DNA of 35,128 nucleotides from an uncultured Bacilli bacterium (GCA_944363675.1 CALVUT010000081.1:1-35128), one strand, 5' to 3'; numbered from the stretch's first letter, positions 25,445-32,342 are shown. Numbers and translations are program-made. The notes: generated from the letters alone by a model not told the origin.

Positions 25445-27014
25445 TAGTAAGTTCCTTGTTACTAGAATGCTTTTTTAACCAAGCTTGCATTAAATAAATG
25501 TACATTTGTCTGCGATCAATACACTGTGGATCTTCTCGATATATATCTCCGAATTTACCATAAGCTGAATAGCAACAAGAACAACACATACCTCTAAATA
25601 AACATTTACTACATTTTTCTATTGTAGAAGCCGTCCGATTTCTTAATTTTATAATTTCTGGTTTTTTTAACATTTCTTCGATAGTTTCATTTAACACATT
25701 TCCCATCACAAATTTTGATTCACCTTTAAATCCATCACATGGGAATACATCACCATTTGGATTTACAGATACTAATTCTCGTGCAGCTCCGCATGGATAT
25801 CTCAAACAAATATAATCTCTAATAGGAGTGTACACATTTTCTTCAAAAATATGTATTGAAAAGTTTTCAACATCAACTTCATCCTGCATCTCATACATTT
25901 CTTTAAAACATTTTGCCCATTCTCCAGGCTTCGTAGTCAAATGATTTTCTTTTTCACGACCTAAAATATTTACTGGTCTTGGTTTAAAATTCATACCAAT
26001 ATCATCAAAAAACCTCATTATTTGTTTTGGATAGTGAACATTATGCTGACCAATTGTACACACAGCTCCATCAATATAAATACCATTATCTCTTAATTTT
26101 TTAATTCCTTTTGCAATTCTATCAAAAGCACCTTTTCCATTAATATCTACTCTAGTTTGATCAGTCATTTCTTTTGGGCCATCTAAACTGACTCCTACAC
26201 TAACATTGTAGGTTTTTATTAAATCAATTAAATCTTCTGTTACTAGTATACAGTTTATTTCTGTCCTATACTTAACTAATTTATCATAATTAACCTTGAT
26301 CTTTTCAGCCATTTCAATAAATTTTCGCATTCCTGGAACATTTGTTGAAGCCTCGCCACCTTGAAATTCAAAAGTTATAACCTTTACTTGTGGCATTGAG
26401 AGCATACTATGTATAGTTGCTTCCATCACTTCTTCAGTCATATTTTCCCCTTTAAACGGTCCGCAATCTGCGAAACAATATTTACATCTTAAATTACATC
26501 CCGTTGTAATATTAACAACAATAACACTTGGATAATCAGCAGGTAACGGAAAATCTAAATCAACCTCTACATTATTTTTTTCTTCAGCCAAACCTCTGAT
26601 AAAAAGGCTAAACCACTCATCATTAGTTAATACATCATTATTATAGCGTTCGAATTCTTCTTGATTTAAAGCCATCCAAGATCCGAGTTCTGGATTAATT
26701 AGTATTTGATAATTATGCTTGTCAACTTTCAAAGGAAAACTCTGAACTCTTTTAGATTTCACAAATTTCATTTCGTCTATGTTTAGGTCTGGAGAAATAT
26801 CAATTTCTTCACAATTTTTATCCTTAGCTAATCCTTTATAATATAATTTTTCCCATTCTATTTCATTAAGATGATTTTGCTCATACTTCTCATATTCACT
26901 TTCATTTAAAATTACAGTATTATTTTTGCTAGATAAAACATATTTGTCATTTATTTTTTTGATTTTAACATCATGTTTTTTTTCATATTCTCTGCTTAAC
27001 CAGGGACTTCTCAT
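25419..27014 (-). CDS. radical SAM/SPASM peptide-modifying enzyme
   Basis: A 531-residue enzyme. The radical SAM cluster motif is CNLRCKYC (Cys 173, 177, 180), with a further Cys at 184. FEFQGGEAS is the GGE motif. The C-terminal SPASM region has Cys 403, 408, 426, 468, 471, 477, 478, 480, 481 and 498, enough for two auxiliary Fe-S clusters. Relatives cross-link or oxidise ribosomal peptides. The first 150 residues contain two similar units, each a strand pair, then EW.. and a GLA-K/E-KN ending (about 24-67 and 101-147), a likely peptide-binding region. GGAGG lies 6 bases before ATG 27014. It follows the 44-residue peptide gene by 74 bp. Confidence 0.92.
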   Translation of the reverse strand: MRSPWLSREYEKKHDVKIKKINDKYVLSSKNNTVILNESEYEKYEQNHLNEIEWEKLYYKGLAKDKNCEEIDISPDLNIDEMKFVKSKRVQSFPLKVDKHNYQILINPELGSWMALNQEEFERYNNDVLTNDEWFSLFIRGLAEEKNNVEVDLDFPLPADYPSVIVVNITTGCNLRCKYCFADCGPFKGENMTEEVMEATIHSMLSMPQVKVITFEFQGGEASTNVPGMRKFIEMAEKIKVNYDKLVKYRTEINCILVTEDLIDLIKTYNVSVGVSLDGPKEMTDQTRVDINGKGAFDRIAKGIKKLRDNGIYIDGAVCTIGQHNVHYPKQIMRFFDDIGMNFKPRPVNILGREKENHLTTKPGEWAKCFKEMYEMQDEVDVENFSIHIFEENVYTPIRDYICLRYPCGAARELVSVNPNGDVFPCDGFKGESKFVMGNVLNETIEEMLKKPEIIKLRNRTASTIEKCSKCLFRGMCCSCCYSAYGKFGDIYREDPQCIDRRQMYIYLMQAWLKKHSSNKELTNDKQPINN

Positions 27015-27088
27015 TATATACCTCCATTAAATTTCTATACAACATAGGTATAAAATACATCAAAAGATTTATAAGTTACTTATGGATT

Positions 27089-27223
27089 TCATTTATGAGT
27101 GTGAGTTCCACATCCATCATATCCTAAACCGATTTTGTTTCCAAATGAAATTTTAATTTGATTTTTTGAAATTTTTGCTTTCAAATTTTTAACAATATCG
27201 TTTTTTATTTCTCTTTTTTTCAT
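27089..27223 (-). CDS. candidate RiPP precursor peptide
   Basis: A 44-residue peptide. A basic leader (MKKREIKNDIVKNLKAKI and following) ends near a Gly-rich C terminus, GLGYDGCGTHTHK, with one Cys, two His, two Thr, one Tyr and one Asp. ATG 27223 has GGAGGG 7 bases upstream; the longer open frame to 27292 has no ribosome site. It is the first gene after the consensus promoter, with a leader of about 82 nt, and sits directly before the radical SAM/SPASM gene, the standard place for a substrate. I do not recognise the C terminus as that of a known precursor family. The cleavage site is not evident; G-L or K-I before GLGY are candidates. Confidence 0.8.
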   Translation of the reverse strand: MKKREIKNDIVKNLKAKISKNQIKISFGNKIGLGYDGCGTHTHK

Positions 27224-27256
27224 AACTTCACCCTCCTTTCCTATTTTATTATTTAA

Positions 27257-27274
27257 AACATAGAAACCTATGTT
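27257..27274. promoter_or_regulatory. palindrome in the precursor leader, possible operator
   Basis: AACATAGAAACCTATGTT, 7-bp perfect arms around 4 bp, lies between promoter and precursor ATG. ACATAGG-type sequence recurs at 27040-27048 (CAACATAGG, other orientation, before the radical SAM gene) and at 27378-27385 (CCTATGTA, before the first regulator). It could be the operator for one of the XRE regulators or an RNA hairpin in the leader. Confidence 0.45.
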
Positions 27275-27310
27275 GCATAGTCGACTAAACATATAGAATA
27301 CTTGGTTTTT

Positions 27311-27339
27311 ATTATAAATTTATCACACTAAAATGTCAA
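27311..27339 (-). promoter_or_regulatory. consensus promoter of the RiPP operon
   Basis: TTGACA (27334-27339), 17-bp spacer, TATAAT (27311-27316): exact match to both boxes on the minus strand. It drives the precursor and presumably the six genes behind it. Such a strong promoter is likely to be held back by a repressor. Confidence 0.85.
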
Positions 27340-27431
27340 CGAAAAGCAAACATCCTCCAAAAACAAGTGGCTACTAGCCTATGTATAAATAATACTTTTT
27401 AATGGACAATATTTGTATGCTGGTGGTACGT

Positions 27432-27683
27432 ATGAAAGAAACGTCTTTTCTTCATGATGATGAATATTATTACCAAATCATTCGTCAAAATCTAAAAAAG
27501 ATACGTTTGCAACAAAAATTAACTCAGCAAGATTTAGCAGATATGATAGGCATGTCTCGAGAATATATTTGTGATATTGAAAATGAAAAAAGAAAGAAAC
27601 ATGTAACTATCGCTGTTTTGGGAAGAATTGCAGATGCTTTGAATATAGATATACGAGATTTCTTCAAAACATCTGCTCAATAA
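27432..27683 (+). CDS. XRE-family regulator 1
   Basis: An 83-residue protein consisting almost entirely of a Cro/CI helix-turn-helix domain: IRQNLKKIRLQQKLTQQDLA, then MSREYICDIENEK as recognition helix, and VLGRIADALNIDIRDFF. I take ATG 27432 because GGTGG precedes it; ATG 27417 or 27402 would add 5 or 10 residues. It is divergent from the RiPP operon and shares its upstream region, so it is the best candidate for its repressor. No sensor domain is present. Confidence 0.82.
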   Translation: MKETSFLHDDEYYYQIIRQNLKKIRLQQKLTQQDLADMIGMSREYICDIENEKRKKHVTIAVLGRIADALNIDIRDFFKTSAQ

Positions 27684-27699
27684 TAGTGTAATTATTGCA

Positions 27700-27869
27700 C
27701 TATTTTTTCTTTTCTTGAGTATCATTTATAGTTACCATCAGTTTTCTTTTTGATTTTTTTATAACAATTGAAGCCTCTGGATGATCTGTTAACCTAATCG
27801 TAACTATCTCATTCAAATTAAGAAAAATTTGTCTTTCTTTTGTTTTTTTATGTCTGCTATTTTAGTCAC
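27700..27869 (-). pseudogene. broken small gene between the two regulators
   Basis: On the minus strand GGAGG (27869-27875 region) is followed 8 bases later by ATA GCA GAC, where an ATG would be expected, and the frame ends after 15 codons. In another frame the coding sequence continues as IFLNLNEIVTIRLTDHPEAS and ends in NDTQEKKK at TAG 27700-27702. Joined, the product would be about 53 residues with a helical basic start and a strand-rich middle. Both the start codon and the frame appear lost. Family not recognised; small genes of this kind are common on integrative elements. Confidence 0.5.
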
Positions 27870-27903
27870 CTCCTCTTTACTATATATAATACCATAAATA
27901 TAG

Positions 27904-27932
27904 TTGAGTGCATTTATTAAATGTGGTACATT
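27904..27932 (+). promoter_or_regulatory. promoter of XRE regulator 2
   Basis: TTGAGT (27904-27909), 17-bp spacer ending TGG, TACATT (27927-27932), 40 bp before the TTG start. Confidence 0.6.
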
Positions 27933-27971
27933 TAACATATCTTCATTAGATAATTGTGCTAGGTGATCAAA

Positions 27972-28211
27972 TTGAAAATAAATAAAAACGATAATAAATA
28001 TATCTATGTTATCGCTGGAAAAAATATCAAAAGAATACGAGAAGAAAAAGGTTTAACTCAAGTTCAATTAGCTGATTTAACAAAATATAGTGAAGGTACA
28101 ATTTCCAATATAGAAAATGATAGCTTTCAAACATTTAGTTTAGAATTTTTATATATTATTTCAAAAAAATTAGAAGTACCTATGAATGAATTTTTCAAAA
28201 AAATAGATTAA
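27972..28211 (+). CDS. XRE-family regulator 2
   Basis: A 79-residue single-domain Cro/CI helix-turn-helix protein: AGKNIKRIREEKGLTQVQLA, recognition helix YSEGTISNIEND, and a C-terminal helix IISKKLEVPMNEFFKKID. TTG 27972 is the likely start, with AGGTG 6 bases upstream; GTG 27963 overlaps that ribosome site. It has its own promoter and a strong terminator. It may be a second regulator of the island or a leftover of the mobile element that carried it. Confidence 0.8.
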   Translation: MKINKNDNKYIYVIAGKNIKRIREEKGLTQVQLADLTKYSEGTISNIENDSFQTFSLEFLYIISKKLEVPMNEFFKKID

Positions 28212-28271
28212 ACTAATTTTTCGCTGTATACATCATCAAAAAATTTTTATCAAATTAACAATATAAATAGA

Positions 28272-28299
28272 CCCCCTGCCTAAATTGCAGGGGCTTTTT
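28272..28299 (+). terminator. terminator of XRE regulator 2
   Basis: Seven- to eight-bp G+C-rich stem CCCCTGC/GCAGGGG with a 7-nt loop and a T5 run; the clearest hairpin in the island. Confidence 0.85.
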
Positions 28300-28389
28300 C
28301 TACAATAATATTTACTTGCCAGCTATTTTGCTTAGTCGTAGTTGTACTCTTGTTAATGTCAATATAAAAATGTACAAAAAAGGGAAAAT

Positions 28390-28551
28390 AAGCGTGTACA
28401 GAGCAATAACTCTTAATTGCATTTTCATCAATTTCAAAAAAAGATAATCCCATAATCATCAATAATCCCATTTCTTTTAATTTCTGTAGAACCTTTTCTG
28501 GCTACCGATGCCACTAAAAAATATGCCTACTTTTATTTCTTTATTTGCCAT
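28390..28551 (-). pseudogene. remnant of a cytosine-5 DNA methyltransferase
   Basis: On the minus strand ATG 28551 starts MANKEIKVGIFFSGIGSQK, with the FSGIG motif I of C5 DNA methyltransferases. The frame then shifts, and the next frame reads EKVLQKLKEMGLLMIMGLS followed by FFEIDENAIKSYCSVH, matching the family's EID..A..SY..vH segment after motif I. The rest of the enzyme (PC motif onwards) is absent. It is therefore a frameshifted N-terminal stub, probably of a lost restriction-modification gene at the right edge of the accessory region. Confidence 0.72.
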
Positions 28552-28577
28552 TCTATCAACCCACTCTTTTAGACAAA

Positions 28578-28604
28578 TAAAAAAGCTACAAAATATGTAA
28601 CTTT
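28578..28604 (-). terminator. hairpin with T run, possible orphan terminator
   Basis: AAAAG-TAC pairs with GTA-CTTTT with one mismatch and a T run on the minus strand. No intact minus-strand gene lies directly upstream, so it may be left from a deleted one. Confidence 0.4.
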
Positions 28605-28680
28605 TCTTTCATTATTGCAAATAAATTACTAAAATAATCAAAAAAACAACTTAAATTAAAACAACATTAAAAATGAAATA

Positions 28681-28737
28681 TCCCCATAAAACCTAGTAAT
28701 ATTAAGCGTTTTCAACTTAATTAACTTCCGCTGGGGA
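28681..28737. repeat. nested imperfect palindrome in the right-hand intergenic region
   Basis: TCCCCA (28681-28686) pairs with TGGGGA (28732-28737). Within it TTAAG (28702-28706) pairs with CTTAA (28716-28720). No T run follows. The stretch 28552-28765 holds no gene. This could be a structured RNA element, an extrachromosomal-element end or a protein site. Confidence 0.4.
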
Positions 28738-28765
28738 TAAGTTCCATAGCCCCTGTTGTCAAATC

Positions 28766-29335
28766 TTATTTTGAAAAACGTTTGACTACACCATTTTTTA
28801 CCAAAAAGACATTTTGGGATATTGCCATTAAAGGTCTATCATTTTGCGAATCAGTATAAAATTTTTCAATTTTTCGATCCTTATAATATTCTCGATACGC
28901 TTTTACCTTGTTTTCATGAAAATTTAAAAAAAGAATTTTACCTTGATCTAAATCCGTCTTTGTCGAAAGAATATGATCTGTAGGAATAATATCTCTTATT
29001 TCATTAATCAAAAAATCTGGACAAGTTGTGATGATCACGTCATCTTCATGGATCATTTTTAACATATGCGGATAAATACGATCAATATTTTCCTCCCAAA
29101 AGTCTTTTACACATTCTAAGATAAAATCTTTGTTTTTTAGAAGTTGTTTCGTGTATTTATCTAATTTGGCTTGAAATTGAGTTGCATCCATCCGGGCCAC
29201 CTTATATAAACATAACAACCATAAACAGGAAGGAAAAAAACGAATCAAACTTTTCTTCCTTTTAAGCAAAAATAAAGCAAAATCAAAGGTGCTTTCCCCC
29301 TTATAAATTGTGTTGTCAAAATCAAAGACTTTCAC
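28766..29335 (-). CDS. HAD-IB family phosphatase
   Basis: A 189-residue haloacid dehalogenase-fold hydrolase of the phosphoserine phosphatase-like class. Motif 1 is VFDFDNTIYKGES with both Asp present (DFDNT), motif 2 IITTCPDF, and motif 4 FYTDSQNDRPLM. The all-helical cap lies between residues 20 and 90. The substrate is not predictable; relatives act on small phosphates, including glycerol phosphate headgroups. It starts at GTG 29335, overlapping the stop of the upstream gene by one base (TAGTG). Last gene of the trmD operon, at the right border of the accessory region. Confidence 0.85.
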   Translation of the reverse strand: MKVFDFDNTIYKGESTFDFALFLLKRKKSLIRFFPSCLWLLCLYKVARMDATQFQAKLDKYTKQLLKNKDFILECVKDFWEENIDRIYPHMLKMIHEDDVIITTCPDFLINEIRDIIPTDHILSTKTDLDQGKILFLNFHENKVKAYREYYKDRKIEKFYTDSQNDRPLMAISQNVFLVKNGVVKRFSK

Positions 29336-29781
29336 TAACGTCTCATCCCTCTTTCTTCTTTCTGTTCATAGTATAGCATTTCTCTTATTTGTTTTTGATA
29401 GATATATTTATCTTCGACTTCCTTTTGTAAGAAAGCCAAATGTTTAAAGAAATCACGATACTCCTTCATGTTTTTTTCATGTGCATATTTGTCTTTTAGG
29501 ACCTGTTTTGCTCGTTTTATTTCACTTAAAACGATTTTGTAGTCTCCATCGGAAGCGTTTTCATCGCAGACCATAGCCATTTTAAAAAGACGTCTTAAAA
29601 CAACTTGAAATTGTTTTTTTAAAGCGATACTCTTTAAGTCTCTATTATAAATATAAATTTCTTTAACTTCAATCAAGTTTGGCGCAGGCTTAATTGAAAT
29701 TCGCAAACGAAAGCCTTCTTGATTGTTAGGCGTTTCCATTTTTTTCTTTTTTCTTTTTTTCACTACTTTGTATGGTTGCAT
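29335..29781 (-). CDS. conserved-looking basic protein, unknown function
   Basis: A 148-residue soluble, very basic protein. After the poly-Lys start (VVKKRKKKK) there is a strand-rich stretch to residue 50, then long charged helices to the end. Family not recognised. AGGAGG precedes ATG 29781. It lies 9 bp after trmD and overlaps the HAD phosphatase gene, so it belongs to the trmD operon; a nucleic-acid-related role is possible from charge and context only. Confidence 0.65.
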   Translation of the reverse strand: MQPYKVVKKRKKKKMETPNNQEGFRLRISIKPAPNLIEVKEIYIYNRDLKSIALKKQFQVVLRRLFKMAMVCDENASDGDYKIVLSEIKRAKQVLKDKYAHEKNMKEYRDFFKHLAFLQKEVEDKYIYQKQIREMLYYEQKEERGMRR

Positions 29782-29790
29782 AAAAACCTC

Positions 29791-30453
29791 CTATTTTAGC
29801 AAGTCCGCACGCCTTTTTTTCGTGTTTTCAATGGCTTTTTGATGACGCCACTCGGCAATTTTGGCATGGTCCCCCGATAGTAAAATGGGTGGAACATCCA
29901 TTCCTTTATAACTTGCTGGTTTCGTATAGGTTGGATAATCTAATAAGTTCTCTGTGAAAGAATCTTCTTTGGAAGAAGAACTCTTTATGACTCCCGGAAT
30001 AAGTCTTGTAATTGCATCGGTTATAACCATACTAGGGAGTTCTCCCCCTGTTAAAACATAGTCTCCTATAGATATTTCTTCGTCGACAAAGGAGCGGATT
30101 CGCTCATCAAAGCCTTCGTAATGGCCACAGACTAGGATTATGTGGCTTTCCTGAGCAAGCTCTCGAGCTTTTGCTTGTTTAAATGGTACTCCTTGAGGAC
30201 ACATTAAAATTACTTTGGTTTTTTCTTTTTTGTAATGCAGAATGGCTTCGATTAAAGGTTCAGGTCGCAAAACCATCCCTCCTCCCCCACCATATGGTGT
30301 GTCGTCTACTTGATGATGAGGAAGATGAGAAAATAGACGAAAATCAATGACATTAATTTCAACTTGTTTTTTTTCGATGGCTCTTTTTATGATTGATTCT
30401 TGGAGAAATCCATCAAACATTTTAGGAAATAGTGTTAAGATATCAATTTTCAT
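29791..30453 (-). CDS. trmD: tRNA (guanine-37-N1)-methyltransferase
   Basis: A 220-residue SPOUT-class enzyme methylating G37 of tRNAs with 36G, which prevents frameshifts. DILTLFPKMFDGFLQESI at the N terminus, PYGGGGGMVLRPEPL near residue 53, CGHYEGFDERIR near 113 and the knot segment SIGDYVLTGGELPSMV are all present. The C-terminal tRNA-binding part is short but within family range. Overlaps rimM by ATGA, the classic rimM-trmD pairing. Confidence 0.97.
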   Translation of the reverse strand: MKIDILTLFPKMFDGFLQESIIKRAIEKKQVEINVIDFRLFSHLPHHQVDDTPYGGGGGMVLRPEPLIEAILHYKKEKTKVILMCPQGVPFKQAKARELAQESHIILVCGHYEGFDERIRSFVDEEISIGDYVLTGGELPSMVITDAITRLIPGVIKSSSSKEDSFTENLLDYPTYTKPASYKGMDVPPILLSGDHAKIAEWRHQKAIENTKKRRADLLK

Positions 30454-30929
30454 ATGATCAAACCCTTTGCCTGTTTTACTAAAATTGTTTGGTCTTGTGC
30501 AATGACTTTCTCAATAAATTCTTTTCGGTACGGAATATAGAAAATCCTATCGTTTTTGACCTTTAATAAAACTCCACCTTTATTATACACAATCTGGATA
30601 ACTTTTCCAAGTAATTCTTCGCCTTCTTTAACAAAGAAGCCTGGAAGTTCTTCTAGTAAAACTTCATCTTTTTTTAAAGAAAGATCTTCTTTTTGGATAT
30701 AGACTTTTTGGTGGCGAAGATTTTCAACGCGATTGATGTCTTCTAAATCTTCGAATGAAACCAAATAATGATTTTGATGAAAGCGAACGTGGCTAATTTT
30801 TAAAGGAATATTTTGAATATACAGTGTAAATCCGTTAGTTAGAACTTGTTTTTGCATGGAAAAATCGGTATAAAGTTTCAGTTCTCCTTTTAAGCCATGC
30901 GTACTGGTCGTATAGCCAAAGTAAATCAT
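30450..30929 (-). CDS. rimM: ribosome maturation factor RimM
   Basis: A 159-residue 30S assembly factor that helps form the 16S head domain together with S19. YFGYTTSTHGLKGELKLYTD is the RimM N-terminal signature. The PRC-barrel C-terminal half has LPGFFV and IPYRKEFI. Length is normal. ATG overlaps the stop of the upstream methyltransferase (ATGA). In most Bacillota rpsP precedes rimM; here a TrmH-like gene does. Confidence 0.93.
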   Translation of the reverse strand: MIYFGYTTSTHGLKGELKLYTDFSMQKQVLTNGFTLYIQNIPLKISHVRFHQNHYLVSFEDLEDINRVENLRHQKVYIQKEDLSLKKDEVLLEELPGFFVKEGEELLGKVIQIVYNKGGVLLKVKNDRIFYIPYRKEFIEKVIAQDQTILVKQAKGLII

Positions 30930-31657
30930 GGTGACTGCACCTTCTTATATTCATACATGATAATACTGCCACTTACAGAAGCGTTTAAAGATTCACAGTT
31001 TTTATTCATGGGAATGTATATCGTTTCGGTTGCTAAATTGGCTATTTCAGGACGTACACCATTTCCTTCGTTGCCAATAATAAAAGCAGATTTTTGAGGG
31101 AAAACGACATCTTTTAAATGTTTCCCGGTAAGGACATTGGTCGAATAAATTGTATAGCCTTCTTCCTGTAGTTTTGGCAATGTGGCCTGTAAGTCTTGAC
31201 GAATTAAATTGACATAAAAGTGCATCCCTTCGGTACTGCGAATGACTTTGGGATTGTAATAGTCAACTGTGTCTGGGCTGGCAAGTATCGTTTTCACATC
31301 AAAAGCAACAGCACTGCGAATCAAAGTTCCAAGATTGCCTGGATCTTGAAGGCCATCTAAAATAAGAACCGCGCCAGAAATAGCTTGTTCTTTGTTTTTT
31401 AGACATACAGCGATGACATTGGGAGGTGTTACTTGACATGAAAGATGCTTTAAAATTTCTTTTGTCACGATGAAATTAGGAAGGGAACAGTTTTCAATAG
31501 GTTCTAAAGAAAGAATTTCTAAAACGGTGTTTGCTTTAAGAGCCTCTTGCAGTAAATGATCGCCTTCAATTAGATATTGGCCTGTTTCATCACGGTATTT
31601 CTTTTCTTTTAATTTTACCCAATTTTTTACTTTTTCATTTTGTAATGATGTGATCAT
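30926..31657 (-). CDS. SpoU/TrmH-family RNA methyltransferase
   Basis: A 243-residue RNA 2'-O-ribose methyltransferase. The N-terminal substrate-binding domain (KVKNWVKLKEKKYRDETGQY) is followed by the SPOUT knot with its three motifs: LDGLQDPGNLGTLIRSA (near residue 99), FIIGNEGNGVRPE (near 193) and IPMNKNCESLNASVSGSI. The target base is uncertain; YsgA/RlmB-like enzymes are the nearest by layout. Overlaps both neighbours by ATGA. Confidence 0.92.
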   Translation of the reverse strand: MITSLQNEKVKNWVKLKEKKYRDETGQYLIEGDHLLQEALKANTVLEILSLEPIENCSLPNFIVTKEILKHLSCQVTPPNVIAVCLKNKEQAISGAVLILDGLQDPGNLGTLIRSAVAFDVKTILASPDTVDYYNPKVIRSTEGMHFYVNLIRQDLQATLPKLQEEGYTIYSTNVLTGKHLKDVVFPQKSAFIIGNEGNGVRPEIANLATETIYIPMNKNCESLNASVSGSIIMYEYKKVQSP

Positions 31658-32286
31658 TCTCTTAACCTCCTTCTGGCCTCTTTATAATACGGATAAAATT
31701 CACTGACATGCCGCCAAAAACGGTCGGAATGATTGGCTTCATAAAAATGACACAGTTCATGGATAATGACATAGTCCAGTAAATCTAAATCCTTTTTTAA
31801 AAGTTCACTATTTAAAGTAATCGTGTTACTCCCCCGGTTATTTACGCCCCAACGTGTTTTCATAGCTCTTATTTTTAAGGTAAAAAATGGAATATTCTTA
31901 AAGCTAGGCAAAATACGTTCTAGTTCGCTTTGAAAAACCCGAAAGCATTCTTTTTGATAAAATTTTTGTAAGGCTTTTTCATCTTTTGCATAAATATGTG
32001 TCCCATCAAAATATGGTATTTTACTTATCTCATCTAAAACGGGAATGTAAGGTTTTCCAAGGTACCAAAAGTAGGCCTTTTTCTCTTCTTCTTTCCGTTT
32101 TATATCCAACATTTTTTGAATGGCTTTTTCATTTGTTTCGATTAGTCTTTCAATATCTTTTTCTAAAACGCGTCGATTACAAGTCACTTTAATCGTGTGC
32201 GCATCCACGGCTCGAATATAAATGTTTTTATTTTGTTTTCGTTCAATTAACACATCTATGGCTTTATGATCTATAATTCTTTGCAT
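31654..32286 (-). CDS. YgjP-like metal-dependent hydrolase (DUF45)
   Basis: A 210-residue protein of the YgjP/WLM-related metallohydrolase family. Its zinc motif HELCHFYEANHSDRFW carries HExxH and a third His, preceded by KTRWG and the TLNSELLKKDLDLLDYVI segment that is typical of the family. The biochemical role is unsettled; nucleotide pyrophosphatase activity has been reported for YgjP. I start it at ATG 32286, where AGGTGG lies 6 bases upstream, not at 32331. First gene of the operon running to the HAD phosphatase. Confidence 0.88.
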   Translation of the reverse strand: MQRIIDHKAIDVLIERKQNKNIYIRAVDAHTIKVTCNRRVLEKDIERLIETNEKAIQKMLDIKRKEEEKKAYFWYLGKPYIPVLDEISKIPYFDGTHIYAKDEKALQKFYQKECFRVFQSELERILPSFKNIPFFTLKIRAMKTRWGVNNRGSNTITLNSELLKKDLDLLDYVIIHELCHFYEANHSDRFWRHVSEFYPYYKEARRRLRE

Positions 32287-32302
32287 ATTACCACCTGAAT
32301 TT

Positions 32303-32331
32303 ATTGTAACAAAAATGAAATCTTTAAACAA
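32303..32331 (-). promoter_or_regulatory. promoter of the ygjP-like/trmD operon
   Basis: TTGTTT (32326-32331), 17-bp spacer, TACAAT (32303-32308), 16 bp before the ATG. The -35 and spacer lie inside the terminator hairpin of the upstream DUF2207 gene. Confidence 0.55.
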
Positions 32332-32342
32332 GATTTCATTTT
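32311..32342 (-). terminator. terminator of the pilin-like/DUF2207 operon
   Basis: Twelve-bp perfect stem AAAATGAAATCT/AGATTTCATTTT with a 7-nt loop and a T run on the minus strand. The TGA stop of the DUF2207 gene (32336-32338) is in the stem. Confidence 0.8.

Noticed and set aside
27015-27088. Second precursor peptide or attenuator between precursor and radical SAM gene
   Set aside because: No start with a ribosome site encodes a peptide there, and the only hairpin has a four-pair stem without a T run.
20584-28765. Intact integrase or conjugation genes of the island
   Set aside because: None found; only decayed remnants lie at its edges, so how the island moved is not visible.
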